The position numbers were made by a program, and so were the translations under genes. Under the pieces are notes generated by a model. That model did no database searches and was not told where the DNA came from. It was given only the letters and a program-made list of their open reading frames with translations. From Ruminococcus sp. (GTDB lineage Bacteria; Bacillota; Clostridia; Oscillospirales; Ruminococcaceae), in assembly GCA_029062165.1 (NCBI GenBank), contig JAIDQQ010000007.1, forward strand, positions 1-64,000: DNA of 64,000 bases. The letters run 5' to 3'. Position 1 is the stretch's first letter. Each line of letters opens with the position of its first letter. This document shows positions 43,978 through 54,060 of this stretch, piece by piece.

Positions 43978-44682
43978 TTATCCCCAACGCCTCTTGTCAA
44001 GTACTCTCACTGTGAAGAAGTTGAACAGAAACGCAACACTAAGGAAAAATACTACACTCGGAAGACTGAAAATTCCCTGTGTGAACTCGATATATCTTGA
44101 ATAAAATGAAAGTGATGTAATTGCTTTACTGATATACTCGTTTGAAATGTTTACCGCAAACGAATCGAACAAATAGAGTACGAAAAGTGCCAACATACTC
44201 GCTACTGCTGAAGCCATCTGGTTTTCTGTCAGCGACGATATAAAAAGTCCTACCGCTATAAATGCTGAACCTAAAAACAACATTGCAAAATAATTTCCTA
44301 AAAGAGTAGTCCATACAACGTCGCCTAACACCGCAAGGAATATCGAATATATAAATACAACGCTTTCGGCTATTACGAAAAGTGTCAATGCGGCGAAATA
44401 CTTACCTAAAACTATATCCCATAAGCCGACGGGGGCTGTAAGTAAGCCTTGGTCAGTTTTGTTTTTCTTTTCCTCGCTCAGAAGTCGCATTGTAAGTATG
44501 GGTATAAGGAAAAGTATTATTATAAACATACTGCTGAACATCGGTGATGTATCTGTTCTTCCCGAACCTATTACACCGGCATAGAAAAAATATCCCGAAA
44601 GCAGATAGAACACCGAAAGAAATACATATGCTACCCCCGATGTGAAAAATGCACCTACTTCACGCCTGTAAATCGCACCCAT
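43978..44682 (-). CDS. ABC-2 type permease (GldF-like)
   Basis: A 234-residue polytopic permease with six hydrophobic helices. The start MGAIYRREVGAFFTSGVAYV and the block LLSEEKKNKTDQGLLTAPV near residue 68 are typical of ABC-2 (NatB/GldF) subunits. It partners the ATPase upstream, whose last codons overlap its start (TAATG). GGAGG lies before the ATG. The substrate is unknown. Confidence 0.92.
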   Translation of the reverse strand: MGAIYRREVGAFFTSGVAYVFLSVFYLLSGYFFYAGVIGSGRTDTSPMFSSMFIIILFLIPILTMRLLSEEKKNKTDQGLLTAPVGLWDIVLGKYFAALTLFVIAESVVFIYSIFLAVLGDVVWTTLLGNYFAMLFLGSAFIAVGLFISSLTENQMASAVASMLALFVLYLFDSFAVNISNEYISKAITSLSFYSRYIEFTQGIFSLPSVVFFLSVAFLFNFFTVRVLDKRRWG

Positions 44683-45728
44683 TATTCATTACCTCCGTTT
44701 TCTTCTGCTTCCTCCGCTGAACTCTCCTCGAATTTCAGATTTATACGTGGTCTTTCATTCGGTTCAAGTTTAACGTCATTTTCGCCCATAGTGATTTTAA
44801 GGAATATATCTTCAAGTGTAAGGTCAGAAAGTTGCAACATAAGTATATTCCAGCCCTTTTCACGACACAGGGCATTAAGTGAACGTCTTATATCTGTTTT
44901 TTCGTCCGCTTCAACGTCGTAATCATAAATACCTCTTTCACGTTCCATATCCGCACGGACGTACTTTATACCTTTCAGCGATTTTATAGCCTTTACAATT
45001 TCTTCTTTGTCGGCGGAAGTCTTAGTAGTACCCTCTATGCGTAAAGTCATTTTATGTTCGTTGGTGAGCTGTCGGGCGATTTCGTCGGCTGTACCGTCGG
45101 CGGCAACTTCGCCTTTATTTATAATTATTATCCTGTCGCATACCGCCTGAATTTCCGGCAGTATATGCGACGACAGTATAACTGTATGTTTCTTGCCTAA
45201 TTTCTTTATAAGAGTACGTATTTCAATAATCTGATTAGGGTCAAGTCCTACAGTGGGTTCGTCGAGAATCAAAACAGGCGGATTATTTATCAGTGCCTGT
45301 GCGAGACCTACACGCTGTCTGTAACCTTTTGAAAGATTCTTTATTATACGGTCTTTTACGTGGGTTATCTTGCATAAGTCGCATACGTCCTTAAGATGTG
45401 CCTTGCGTGGTAGTCTGCACTTCTTAAGGTCATATACAAAATTAAGATAGCCATCAATGGTCATATCGATATAGAGTGGCGGAATTTCCGGCAGATATCC
45501 GATAGATGCCTTAGCTTTTTTAGGGTCTTCAAAAATGTCAACGCCGTCAACGAGTACCTGTCCGGACGTTGAAGAAATATAACCGGTCAGCATATTCATA
45601 GTAGTCGACTTGCCTGCTCCGTTAGGTCCTAAAAAACCTAATATTTCACCCTGTTCCACCTTGAAACTTATGTTTTTTACGGCTTGTTTGTCGCCGTACT
45701 TCTTACTGAGATTTTTAACCTCAATCAT
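44682..45728 (-). CDS. ABC transporter ATP-binding protein (GldA-like)
   Basis: A 348-residue ATPase. Walker A FLGPNGAGKSTTMNML lies near residue 34, the signature LSKGYRQRVGLAQAL near 133, Walker B VLILDEPTVGLD near 155 and the switch His in LSSHILPE. A C-terminal extension of about 110 residues (with an acidic tail) is typical of this exporter class. GGAGG precedes the ATG. First gene of the export operon. Confidence 0.94.
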   Translation of the reverse strand: MIEVKNLSKKYGDKQAVKNISFKVEQGEILGFLGPNGAGKSTTMNMLTGYISSTSGQVLVDGVDIFEDPKKAKASIGYLPEIPPLYIDMTIDGYLNFVYDLKKCRLPRKAHLKDVCDLCKITHVKDRIIKNLSKGYRQRVGLAQALINNPPVLILDEPTVGLDPNQIIEIRTLIKKLGKKHTVILSSHILPEIQAVCDRIIIINKGEVAADGTADEIARQLTNEHKMTLRIEGTTKTSADKEEIVKAIKSLKGIKYVRADMERERGIYDYDVEADEKTDIRRSLNALCREKGWNILMLQLSDLTLEDIFLKITMGENDVKLEPNERPRINLKFEESSAEEAEENGGNE

Positions 45729-45824
45729 TGGATTACCTCCCTGAAACAGTTTTCATTATTTTTACATATGATACAATAATAATATTTCTTTGTGATAATG
45801 CCGTGAAAGTAAAGCGAATATTTA

Positions 45825-46706
45825 TTAAATTTCACATACAACAGCAATGTCTTCTGAAATCTGTTTCCGGAGTTCCTCGACAGATGAGAACTTCTTTTCC
45901 GGACGGATAAATTTATTAAATTCAACTTTTATATTTTTATTATATAAATCTCCGGAAAAATCAAGTACGTGAGTTTCTGCAAGTGGTGTACGCTTACCGG
46001 CAATAGTAGGCTTTACTCCGATATTTGTTATTGACTTATATTTTATATCATCTATATATGTCGTAGTAAAATATACGCCGTATTTAAGTATAAGCTGTCC
46101 TTTGGAGTAATTCTGGTTAATCGTCGGAAAATTTATCGTCCTGCCTATCTCGTTTCCGTGAACGACAGTAGTATAAATATTGTATGGTTCACCTAAAAGA
46201 GTGTTCGCCTTTTCGATTTCACCATTTACAAGACATCTGCGGATTTCACCGGAAGATACCGTTATATCATTGATTTTTACCGGTTCGGCGGTCTGTACAG
46301 AAAAACCATACTTTTCGCCAAAACTCTTTAACTCCTCAACTCCACACGACGCATTTTTACCGAATCTGAAATTATTCCCACAACAGACTATTCCGGCATT
46401 CAGTTTTTTTACAAGAATATTTTCTGCAAACTCTTCACCGGATAATCCGCATATTTCGTCAAAATTTTCCGAGTAAATATTAAATGAAAATCCGAGATTT
46501 TCAAGCATTTTATATTTACGGATATGTGGATATATATAGCCGTCCTGACCGCTTGATTTCCGTAGTACCGCAACCGGATTGAACGTAAATACAGCAGGTT
46601 GCAGACCGTTTTTTCCCTGTACAAGTGCGAGGTCAAGCACAGCACGGTGTCCGAGATGTATTCCGTCAAAAAGTCCGAGTGCTACAGCACGTTTTTTTGT
46701 TTCCAT
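45825..46706 (-). CDS. ribF: Bifunctional riboflavin kinase / FAD synthetase
   Basis: RibF makes FMN and FAD from riboflavin and ATP. The N-terminal nucleotidyltransferase has ALGLFDGIHLGHRAVL (HxGH motif). The middle has SSGEIRRCLVNGEIEKANTLLG. The C-terminal kinase has GRTINFPTINQ. At 293 residues it is slightly short. No FMN riboswitch is seen because it is the last gene of the rimP-infB operon. GAGGTGA precedes the ATG. Confidence 0.95.
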   Translation of the reverse strand: METKKRAVALGLFDGIHLGHRAVLDLALVQGKNGLQPAVFTFNPVAVLRKSSGQDGYIYPHIRKYKMLENLGFSFNIYSENFDEICGLSGEEFAENILVKKLNAGIVCCGNNFRFGKNASCGVEELKSFGEKYGFSVQTAEPVKINDITVSSGEIRRCLVNGEIEKANTLLGEPYNIYTTVVHGNEIGRTINFPTINQNYSKGQLILKYGVYFTTTYIDDIKYKSITNIGVKPTIAGKRTPLAETHVLDFSGDLYNKNIKVEFNKFIRPEKKFSSVEELRKQISEDIAVVCEI

Positions 46707-46715
46707 TGTATCACC

Positions 46716-47609
46716 TCACACAAGATTTTTCCCGATACGGAGTATACCGTTATCGTGTTCCGCAAGTGCCGTACCTATGAAATTTCCGTCGAATCCATAT
46801 ACTGAATATGAAATACAATCATTTTTTATATTGTTTATCCTTGACAAATCCAGTTTGACACCGTTTCTGTAAAGTTTTGTCTGATGTTCATTAAGTCTTA
46901 TTTTTGGTAATGAAGAAAATACCCTGTCTACCGGCAGTATCAGACTTTCAAGACAGTTTTCGTCACGGGCTTTTTGTACCTGCTCTAAAGTGTAACAGTC
47001 GTCAAGAGTGAATCCGCTAGCAGAAGTCCTTACAAGTGAAGTCATTATACCGCCACAACCTAATTTTCCGCCTATATCGTGTATGATAGTCCTTATATAC
47101 GTACCTTTTCCGCATGATATGGTAATATTGCCGGTACGTGTTGTTTCGTCGTAATCTATGAGATTTATTTTTTCTATATCTATTTCACGAGGTTTTCTTT
47201 CGACTTCTATTCCCTGACGTGCAAGGTCATAAAGTCGCTGACCGTTCACCTGTACCGCTGAATACATTGGCGGAATCTGCATTATTTTCCCTGTAAATTC
47301 CGGAAGTATTTTATTTATATCGTTTTCCGATACCGGTCTGTCGGAAGTCGTCAGGATTGTTCCGGTAATGTCCTGTGTATCGGTAGTCTGTCCCAGACGG
47401 AATCCGGCTTTATAGCTTTTCGAGTTATCCGGCATTATGTCACACGCTTTCGTGGCAGTCCCGACAAATACCGGCAGTACTCCTGTAGCCATAGGGTCAA
47501 GAGTACCGGCATGACCTAAACGCTTCATGCCGAGTATGCCTCTTAACTTTGCTACAACATCAAATGATGTGAAATCCTGTGGTTTGTCTATACATAATAT
47601 ACCGTTCAT
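46716..47609 (-). CDS. truB: tRNA pseudouridine-55 synthase
   Basis: TruB makes the T-loop pseudouridine of tRNA. The start GILCIDKPQDFTSFDVV, the catalytic motif GHAGTLDPMATGVLPV (Asp near residue 38), YKAGFRLGQTTDTQDITG and CGKGTYIRTI are all present. At 297 residues it is normal. Its ATG overlaps the nrnA stop (ATGA). Part of the translation operon. Confidence 0.96.
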   Translation of the reverse strand: MNGILCIDKPQDFTSFDVVAKLRGILGMKRLGHAGTLDPMATGVLPVFVGTATKACDIMPDNSKSYKAGFRLGQTTDTQDITGTILTTSDRPVSENDINKILPEFTGKIMQIPPMYSAVQVNGQRLYDLARQGIEVERKPREIDIEKINLIDYDETTRTGNITISCGKGTYIRTIIHDIGGKLGCGGIMTSLVRTSASGFTLDDCYTLEQVQKARDENCLESLILPVDRVFSSLPKIRLNEHQTKLYRNGVKLDLSRINNIKNDCISYSVYGFDGNFIGTALAEHDNGILRIGKNLV

Positions 47610-48556
47610 GATAAAGCCTTCTCCACCGCCCCGACGAGTTGTTTTTTAATATCGTCGAGATTTCCGGAAAGATTACACCCCGATGCTTTTGCGTGACCTC
47701 CGCCACCGAGAGTTTCGCATATTTCCGAAACATTTACTTTATCTGCCGAACGGAACGAACATTTATAGTCATCCGCACGCTGACGTATGAATATACCTAC
47801 TTCAGCGGATTCGTACTGTATAGTAAGAGGTGCAAAACCTTCAAGTTCCTCGTCTTTCAGACCTAATTCAGACATCATTTCCCTTGTGACCGCTATTATA
47901 TATAATTTTCCGTCAAGATAGGATTCAACAAGGTCATTCAGTTTGCTTTCAAGTCTGACACGTCCCACTGACTTGACATCAAACATATAGCGGTTTATCT
48001 TTGCGAAGTCAATATTACTGTATTCACGCATTATTTCACCGGCTACTTCGTGTGTATGCGGATTGGTACACGCAAACTTGAAACAGCCTGAATCCGTCGC
48101 AATACCGGTATAAAGACACTTTGCACAGTGTTCGGTTATCCTGATACCCATGAATTTTGCAAGGTCATAAATTACTTCACAGGTAGCAGATGCTTCCGGT
48201 CTTAAAAGAGTTTTTTCAGCGTAATTTCTGTTTGAAACATGGTGGTCAATGCATAACTGTACTTTATCGCCGTAAATTTCCTGATATTTTCCCATAAGTT
48301 TATTATCTGCTATATCGACGGCTATTACTGATTTCGGTTCAAAATCCTCACCTGCTCCGGATTCCGTCAGAAAATCGTATCTTTTCGGGAATACATCATG
48401 ACATACAACCCTGCTTCTTATACCAAGCTGTCCAAGTATTTCTTTCATTGCGAATCCTGCTCCTACACAGTCGCCGTCGGGATTACGGTGGGTAATTATT
48501 ACAGCGTCCTGACAGTTCCGGATAAAAGTTTCCGCCTCGCTGAAACCTATATACAT
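47606..48556 (-). CDS. nrnA: DHH-family phosphoesterase (NrnA-like)
   Basis: NrnA degrades short RNA oligonucleotides and pAp. The DHH domain shows ITHRNPDGDCVGAG near residue 20 and CIDHHVSNRNYA near residue 104. The C-terminal DHHA1 domain ends in LGGGGHAKASGCNL. At 316 residues it is typical. It sits between rbfA and truB, the standard Firmicute position. GAGGTG precedes the ATG. Confidence 0.93.
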   Translation of the reverse strand: MYIGFSEAETFIRNCQDAVIITHRNPDGDCVGAGFAMKEILGQLGIRSRVVCHDVFPKRYDFLTESGAGEDFEPKSVIAVDIADNKLMGKYQEIYGDKVQLCIDHHVSNRNYAEKTLLRPEASATCEVIYDLAKFMGIRITEHCAKCLYTGIATDSGCFKFACTNPHTHEVAGEIMREYSNIDFAKINRYMFDVKSVGRVRLESKLNDLVESYLDGKLYIIAVTREMMSELGLKDEELEGFAPLTIQYESAEVGIFIRQRADDYKCSFRSADKVNVSEICETLGGGGHAKASGCNLSGNLDDIKKQLVGAVEKALS

Positions 48557-48583
48557 AAAAATACACCTCTTGAATTTATTCTA

Positions 48584-48925
48584 TTATTTGAGTAAATCGT
48601 TTAATTTTCTGCTTATTTCCGCACTTCTTTCGATAGAGTTATCTGCTATGAAAGTCAATTCCGGTGATTTACGCATCTTAAGACGGTGAAAGAGTTCACG
48701 CTTTATGAATCCGCTGGCACTCATGAGACCTTTCACGGAATCAAGTGCCTTTTCCACACCGGAATAGCTTGATACATATATCTTACATACGGACATATCC
48801 CCCGACAAATCAGCCCTTACTATAGTCAACATAGGGTCAATGCGTGGGTCTTTGAGTTCACGGAGAATAGCTGTCATTTCACGTTTAATATCTTCTGCCA
48901 TACGGCTGTTCTTAAAATTTGCCAT
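48584..48925 (-). CDS. rbfA: Ribosome-binding factor A
   Basis: RbfA helps mature the 30S subunit. A 113-residue KH-type protein opening NSRMAEDIKREMTAILREL, then DPMLTIVRADLSGDMSVCKIYVS. It is full length. AAAGGAT precedes the ATG. A long stem-loop (48947-48985) lies between it and infB. Confidence 0.95.
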   Translation of the reverse strand: MANFKNSRMAEDIKREMTAILRELKDPRIDPMLTIVRADLSGDMSVCKIYVSSYSGVEKALDSVKGLMSASGFIKRELFHRLKMRKSPELTFIADNSIERSAEISRKLNDLLK

Positions 48926-48946
48926 TTATAATCCTTTCTATGACTA

Positions 48947-48985
48947 TTCAGAGCATACCCGAATAAAATCCGGATACGCCCTGAA
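48947..48985 (-). other. Long stem-loop between infB and rbfA
   Basis: The minus-strand transcript folds into an 18-bp helix (48947-48964 with 48968-48985) and a 3-base loop. All deviations are G-U pairs, about four. No T run follows, so it is not a terminator. It ends about 20 bases before the rbfA ATG. It may be an RNase III site, a stability element or a translation control. Confidence 0.75.
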
Positions 48986-49000
48986 TGTTATCTTTATATA

Positions 49001-51535
49001 TCAGTCTTCACGATATTCCTCAACCATATACGCCTCGAATATATCGCCTTCCTTTACGTCGCTGAACTTGTCGAGACTTATTCCGCATTCGTAACCGTCA
49101 GCGACTTCCTTTACGTCGTCCTTGAAACGTTTCAGACCGGCTATTTTGTCGTCAGCGATAATAATTCCGTCACGTACTATACGTATCTGACAGCCTCTTG
49201 TTACCTTACCGCTTAGTACGTAACTTCCGGCAACCATTCCGACATTTGATATTTTATATACCTGTCTTACTTCCGCACGTCCTAAATCGACTTCACGGAA
49301 TTTAGGTGCAAGCATACCTTTCATGGCGGTTGTTATTTCCTCTATGGCGTCGTAAATTATTCTGTAAAGACGTATATCAACGCCGTCACGGACTGCATTT
49401 TCAGAAGCTACAGGGTCAGGTCTTACATTGAAACCTACTATAATAGCGTTTGAGGCGTTAGCAAGCATAACATCGCTTTCCTTTACAGCTCCTACCGCAC
49501 CATGAATTACACGTACTCTCACTTCGTCATTGGACAGTTTTTCAAGTGACTGCTTTACAGCCTCAACAGAACCTTGTACGTCTGCCTTGACGATTATCGG
49601 AAGTTCTTTTATTTCGCCCTCGGCAATCTGACTGAATAAATTATCGAGTGTGACTTTTCTGTATGCGTTGAACTGTTCCTGTTTAGCTTCGTGTTTTCTT
49701 TCCTCGACGAGTTCACGGGCAAGTCTTTCGTCCTCGACGGCATTGAAAATATCTCCGGCACTTGGGACTTCTGCAAGACCTGTTATTTCTACAGGTACGG
49801 ACGGTCCGGCAGATTTAACAGTACGTCCCTTGTAATTGGTCATTACTCTTACGTGTCCTACTGCCGTACCGGCTATAAGTACATCACCCTGATGTAGTGT
49901 GCCGTTCTGTACGAGTAGTGTAGCTATAGGACCTCTTCCCTTATCGAGTCGGGCTTCAATTACAGTACCTTTTGCAAGTCTGTCCGGATTGGCTTTTAAT
50001 TCCTTTACTTCCGCAACAAGCAGTACATTTTCAAGAAGTTCGTCGATACCCTCACCAGTTTTTGCGGAAACAGGTACACATATGACGTCACCGCCCCACT
50101 CTTCGCATACAATATCGTATTTGGTGAGTTCTTCCTTTATTCTGTCGGGATTTGCACCCTCTTTGTCCATTTTGTTTATCGCAACTATTAAAGACACTCC
50201 GGCGGCTTTTGCGTGGTTGATTGATTCGACGGTCTGAGGCATTATACCATCGTCGGCGGCGACTACAAGTATAGCTATATCTGTAATATTAGCACCTCTT
50301 GCACGCATAGATGTGAATGCTTCGTGACCAGGGGTATCAAGGAATGTTATACTCTGACCGTTTACTTTTACCTGATATGCTCCGATATGCTGTGTGATTC
50401 CACCGGCTTCACCGTCGGCGACGTGTGCATTTCTTATGCGGTCAAGAATAGATGTCTTACCATGGTCAACGTGTCCCATTACGACTACTACAGGACTACG
50501 TTCTTCAAGATTTACGTCTTCGTCGTCGCTGTCGTCAATGAGACGCTCTTCAATAGTTACGATTACTTCCTTTTCTACTTTCGCACCAAGTTCTTCGGAA
50601 ACAAGTGACGCTGTATCAAAATCAATTTCCTGATTGATTGTTGCCATTATTCCGAGACCCATTAATTTCTTAATAACTTCCGTTACTGTCACTTTAAGAC
50701 GGCTTGCGAGTTCGCTGACCGTTATGCTGTCCGGAATCATAACTTTCAACTGTTGTTTTCTTGCCCTTTCGAGTTCAAGACGTTTCAGCTTTTCAGTTTC
50801 GGTTTCCTTTCTGGAGTACTGCTGTCTTACACGCTGTGCGGATTTCTGACTGATTTTCTGTTTCTTTGAGGAATAATTATCGTTCTTGTGTTTGTTTGTA
50901 GGGGCAATCTGTTCATAACGTTCATTGTATTTATCGAGGTCAACATAACTTCCTCTTGTATCTACAGTCCGGCGTTGTGTGGAAGTCTGTGCGGTTTCTG
51001 AACTGAATGTAGCATTAAATTCAGAGCGTTCACCTCTTTCACGGGCTTTTGCCTGAGTTTTCTGCTTATCGTTCTTGCGAGGAGTTTTTATTTTCGGCTG
51101 TGGTGCAGTTTGCGGAGCTTTAACAACTTCCGGTTTTGAAACAACTGTTTCAGCAGAAATTTTAGTCTCCGGTTTTTCGGGAGTTTTTACAGGTTCAGCT
51201 TTCTTAGGAGTTTCCTGTTTTCTGTCAGATTTTCTGCCCTGCTCCGATTTTCTGTTATTATTGTTGTTGTTATTATTATTGTCACGTCTTCTGCCGGAAT
51301 TTCTTCTGTCACGTCTGGGTGGTTTTTCGTCGTTTCTTGACTGATAGTATGAATCAAAATTTTTCACTTCATGTTTTTTGGTATAGTGTTCAAGAAGCAG
51401 ATTCATTTCTGCCTCATTGAGTGTACTCGATGCGTTTCTTTTCTTGTTGTCCTTGGTTGCGAAGAAGTCAACAATTTCCTGTGCGGAAACGTTGAAATCA
51501 ACAGCGGCTTCACTGATTTTTATTTTTTTGGTCAT
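49001..51535 (-). CDS. infB: Translation initiation factor IF-2
   Basis: IF-2 brings initiator tRNA to the ribosome. At 844 residues it has a poorly conserved Lys/Arg/Gln-rich N-terminal region with an Asn run near residue 85, an IF2_N domain near 270-330, and the G domain near 350 ([24 protein letters not shown]). Domains II-IV follow, with a conserved end. GGAGG precedes the ATG. It is in the standard operon position after ylxQ. Confidence 0.97.
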   Translation of the reverse strand: MTKKIKISEAAVDFNVSAQEIVDFFATKDNKKRNASSTLNEAEMNLLLEHYTKKHEVKNFDSYYQSRNDEKPPRRDRRNSGRRRDNNNNNNNNNRKSEQGRKSDRKQETPKKAEPVKTPEKPETKISAETVVSKPEVVKAPQTAPQPKIKTPRKNDKQKTQAKARERGERSEFNATFSSETAQTSTQRRTVDTRGSYVDLDKYNERYEQIAPTNKHKNDNYSSKKQKISQKSAQRVRQQYSRKETETEKLKRLELERARKQQLKVMIPDSITVSELASRLKVTVTEVIKKLMGLGIMATINQEIDFDTASLVSEELGAKVEKEVIVTIEERLIDDSDDEDVNLEERSPVVVVMGHVDHGKTSILDRIRNAHVADGEAGGITQHIGAYQVKVNGQSITFLDTPGHEAFTSMRARGANITDIAILVVAADDGIMPQTVESINHAKAAGVSLIVAINKMDKEGANPDRIKEELTKYDIVCEEWGGDVICVPVSAKTGEGIDELLENVLLVAEVKELKANPDRLAKGTVIEARLDKGRGPIATLLVQNGTLHQGDVLIAGTAVGHVRVMTNYKGRTVKSAGPSVPVEITGLAEVPSAGDIFNAVEDERLARELVEERKHEAKQEQFNAYRKVTLDNLFSQIAEGEIKELPIIVKADVQGSVEAVKQSLEKLSNDEVRVRVIHGAVGAVKESDVMLANASNAIIVGFNVRPDPVASENAVRDGVDIRLYRIIYDAIEEITTAMKGMLAPKFREVDLGRAEVRQVYKISNVGMVAGSYVLSGKVTRGCQIRIVRDGIIIADDKIAGLKRFKDDVKEVADGYECGISLDKFSDVKEGDIFEAYMVEEYRED

Positions 51536-51606
51536 AGGCTCGTATACCTCCAGTTAATTACGCCGTAAAAAAACATACGGCTTTGTTTGTATAGCGATAA
51601 ATTTAT

Positions 51607-51909
51607 TCAGTTATTGATTTTAATAAAACCGTCTGCAAAACCCTTGTCGCATACGGCGATAACTGCCGTTACCTTTCCGCACAGACCGCCTATTTCTTCC
51701 TTTGAAAGTCCGGTCTTAACGACAGGTACTGAATATTTTTTACAGATAAATTCAGTTTCCTTGACGGTTTTTTCTGATGCGTCCGAAGCTGTAAGAATAC
51801 AGTAAGCCGTACCGTTTTTAACGGATTCGCAGGCGCTGTCGAAACCTTTCACGGCTTTACCGGCTTTTATGCATATCGTAAGAAGATTAGCTGTTTTTTT
51901 CGAGTTCAT
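51607..51909 (-). CDS. ylxQ: L7Ae-family RNA-binding protein YlxQ
   Basis: A 100-residue L7Ae/L30e-fold protein that likely binds kink-turn RNA. It opens KKTANLLTICIKAGKAVKGFDS and continues CILTASDASEKTVKE. The start at 51909 was chosen because GGAGG lies 8 bases upstream and family similarity begins there. It overlaps the 3' end of ylxR by 23 bases, so translation is coupled. Confidence 0.88.
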   Translation of the reverse strand: MNSKKTANLLTICIKAGKAVKGFDSACESVKNGTAYCILTASDASEKTVKETEFICKKYSVPVVKTGLSKEEIGGLCGKVTAVIAVCDKGFADGFIKINN

Positions 51910-52156
51910 CAGCCATTCCTCCGTAAATATTATCATCTATTCTGCACGAAAATGCCTTTTCAAAACGTCTTGCCTTACGTGCCTTGCCGAAACATTCAGT
52001 ATTCCGGCATATATAAGCACCTCTGCCGGACTTCTTGCCGGTAAAATCAAGACTTATTTCACCCTCCGGAGACTTTACAACTCGTATAAGTTCCTTTTTA
52101 GGTTTCATTTCATTACAGCCGAGGCACAATCTCATAGGAATTTTTTTCGGTTTCAT
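51887..52156 (-). CDS. ylxR: YlxR family protein (DUF448)
   Basis: An 89-residue RNA-binding-like protein of the nusA-infB operon. The family pattern PMRLCLGCNEMKPKKELIR, GRGAYICRNTECF and KARRFEKAF is clear. In B. subtilis YlxR has been linked to RNase P control. Its ribosome site GAGGAA lies within the end of nusA. Confidence 0.92.
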   Translation of the reverse strand: MKPKKIPMRLCLGCNEMKPKKELIRVVKSPEGEISLDFTGKKSGRGAYICRNTECFGKARKARRFEKAFSCRIDDNIYGGMADELEKNS

Positions 52157-52159
52157 AAA

Positions 52160-53359
52160 TTATTCCTCTGCCTGATTTTCATTTTCAGATACTTTTTCTT
52201 CTGTTGGAATTTCAGTATTCTGAATTTCTTCCGAAACTTCTTCAGTAACAGCTTCCTGTGTTTCTGCCGGTACGAAATCCGGACTTAATTCGGGTGCTTC
52301 CTGATTTGTCTTAATATCGAACTGCGGTTTTATGTCGATTTTATAACCGGTCAGTTTGGCGGCGAGTTTGGCATTCTGTCCCTTGTTACCGATAGCCAGC
52401 GAAAGTTTATTGTTAGGTACTATTACAGTACAGGTTTTCAGGGCTTCCGAAGTTATTATAGTTTTAAGGACTTCCGCCGGTGCAAGTGCCTTTGAAATAA
52501 ATTCTTCCGGTACTTCACTCCACAGGATAACATCTATTTTTTCGTCATGGAGTTCCTTTACAACGGCTTTTACTCTTGCGTGTTTAGTACCTATACAGGC
52601 TCCTACAGGGTCAATGTTAGGGTCTTTTGACCATACAGCTATTTTTGTACGTGAACCGGCTTCCCTTGAAATAGCCTTTATTTCAACAGTACCGTCATAA
52701 ATTTCCGGTACTTCCAGTTCAAACAGACGCTTTACAAGGTCTTTATGAGTACGTGAAATTTTAACAATCGGCTTTTTGTTCTTACCGATAATGCTTGTAA
52801 TATAGACTTTTATAGGCTTACCCTCTTCGAGTATTTCCCCCGGAATCTGTTCATTTCTGAAAAGATAAAGTTCTGTACCCTCATAGTCGATAGTTACAGT
52901 ACCTCTGCCAGGGTCAATCTGCGAGATTTTACCGGTAATGCATTCGTGTTCTTTCGATTCAAACCGATTTAACATCTGTTCACGGTTGATTTCCCTTAGG
53001 TCTCCTTTTATGGACTGTTTTGCCGAAAGTGCTGCCATTCTGCCGAGTCTTGAAATATCAATCTCCTTGAGAATTTTTCCGCCGATATAAGCATTCGGGT
53101 CCATTTTGCGTGCGTCGTCGATATTGATTTCATTTTCGTCAATCGGGTAATCGTCAATGATTTCCTGTTCGATATACATAGCGAATTTCTTTGTAAGGGG
53201 GTCAATATCTACTTTTATACGCTCCTCACTGTGCGGATAAGCCTTTCTTGCGGCTTTAATCATAGCGGATTTTACTTTTTCGATAAGAAGTTCAGTTGCC
53301 ACACTGTTTTCAGAACCAAGTGTTTCAAGCTCCTCGAAAAAGCTGTTATTGATTTTCAT
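52160..53359 (-). CDS. nusA: Transcription termination/antitermination factor NusA
   Basis: NusA binds RNA polymerase and nascent RNA and affects pausing and termination. At 399 residues it has the N-terminal polymerase-binding domain, an S1 domain near residue 140, and KH1 and KH2 domains (GACIGTKHARVKAVV near 235; KLSLAIGNKGQNAKLAAKLTG near 305). An acidic Glu/Thr/Pro tail (about 350-399) replaces the AR repeats of proteobacteria. GGAGG precedes the ATG. Confidence 0.96.
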   Translation of the reverse strand: MKINNSFFEELETLGSENSVATELLIEKVKSAMIKAARKAYPHSEERIKVDIDPLTKKFAMYIEQEIIDDYPIDENEINIDDARKMDPNAYIGGKILKEIDISRLGRMAALSAKQSIKGDLREINREQMLNRFESKEHECITGKISQIDPGRGTVTIDYEGTELYLFRNEQIPGEILEEGKPIKVYITSIIGKNKKPIVKISRTHKDLVKRLFELEVPEIYDGTVEIKAISREAGSRTKIAVWSKDPNIDPVGACIGTKHARVKAVVKELHDEKIDVILWSEVPEEFISKALAPAEVLKTIITSEALKTCTVIVPNNKLSLAIGNKGQNAKLAAKLTGYKIDIKPQFDIKTNQEAPELSPDFVPAETQEAVTEEVSEEIQNTEIPTEEKVSENENQAEE

Positions 53360-53398
53360 TTCTGTATATTCCTCCAGTATTAATATATTTTTTTTATT

Positions 53399-53872
53399 TT
53401 ATATTTCAAAATAAAGTCTGACATATGCTATATCGGCAAGCGGAAAAATTTTCGTGCTTCCGTCGTCGAGAACAACCGAAACGCCGTTTTTATCCGCACC
53501 AGAAAGTACGGCAACAATTTCCTTTTCGCCGTCGATATTCCTGATAAAACGTATTCTTACGGTATCACCCTCGCATACTTCAAAATGTTCTTCCTTTACG
53601 AGTTCCCTTTCAAGACCGGCTGAACCTACTTCCAGTACGTAACTTTGTGAAATAGGGTCTTCCTTGTCCATAATGGCGTTTATGGGTTCAGTAGCTTTTT
53701 CGCAGTCCTGAATAGTTATACCGTCGTCGCTGTCAATGAATATGCAAAGATGCCATACAGCACCTTCTTTCTGATAGCATACGTCCCAGAGGTAATAACC
53801 CAGTTCGTCAGTTATCGGCTTCACGAGGTCATAAACTTTCTGTTCAGTTGCACCGAATTTTTTAAACTTCAT
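53399..53872 (-). CDS. rimP: Ribosome maturation factor RimP
   Basis: RimP helps assemble the 30S subunit. A 157-residue protein with the family blocks GYYLWDVCYQKEGAVWHLCIFID, CEKATEPINAIMD and YVLEVGSAGLERELVKEEHFE. AGGAGATG precedes the ATG. It is the first gene of the rimP-ribF operon, which has a leader of about 180 bases. Confidence 0.95.
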   Translation of the reverse strand: MKFKKFGATEQKVYDLVKPITDELGYYLWDVCYQKEGAVWHLCIFIDSDDGITIQDCEKATEPINAIMDKEDPISQSYVLEVGSAGLERELVKEEHFEVCEGDTVRIRFIRNIDGEKEIVAVLSGADKNGVSVVLDDGSTKIFPLADIAYVRLYFEI

Positions 53873-54015
53873 AATACATCATCTCCTTTCATGAACAGGT
53901 ATAGCTGTATTTATATCCAAAATGCACATATCATGTATGGAAATTCTGTCATATATGCCGAAAATTTTCCTTTATATGAGAGATTCTAACATGATGACAG
54001 TCAAATAAATAAGCG

Positions 54016-54039
54016 AAAGACCGGATATATCCGGTCTTT
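54016..54039 (-). promoter_or_regulatory. Hairpin in the rimP-operon leader
   Basis: A perfect 10-bp stem AAAGACCGGA/TCCGGTCTTT with a 4-base loop lies about 15-40 bases past the predicted transcript start. On the minus strand only a broken T tract follows, so it may be a weak attenuator. NusA operons are known to be autoregulated by early termination. Confidence 0.55.
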
Positions 54040-54060
54040 GTGTCAGCTATTACCATATTT

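Noticed and set aside
45729-45824. FMN riboswitch near ribF
   Set aside because: This gap lies downstream of ribF, which ends the translation operon. No conserved FMN-element helices are visible there or before rimP.
49650-50849. Several plus-strand frames across infB
   Set aside because: Shadows of a clear IF-2 gene. None has a ribosome site or recognisable protein.
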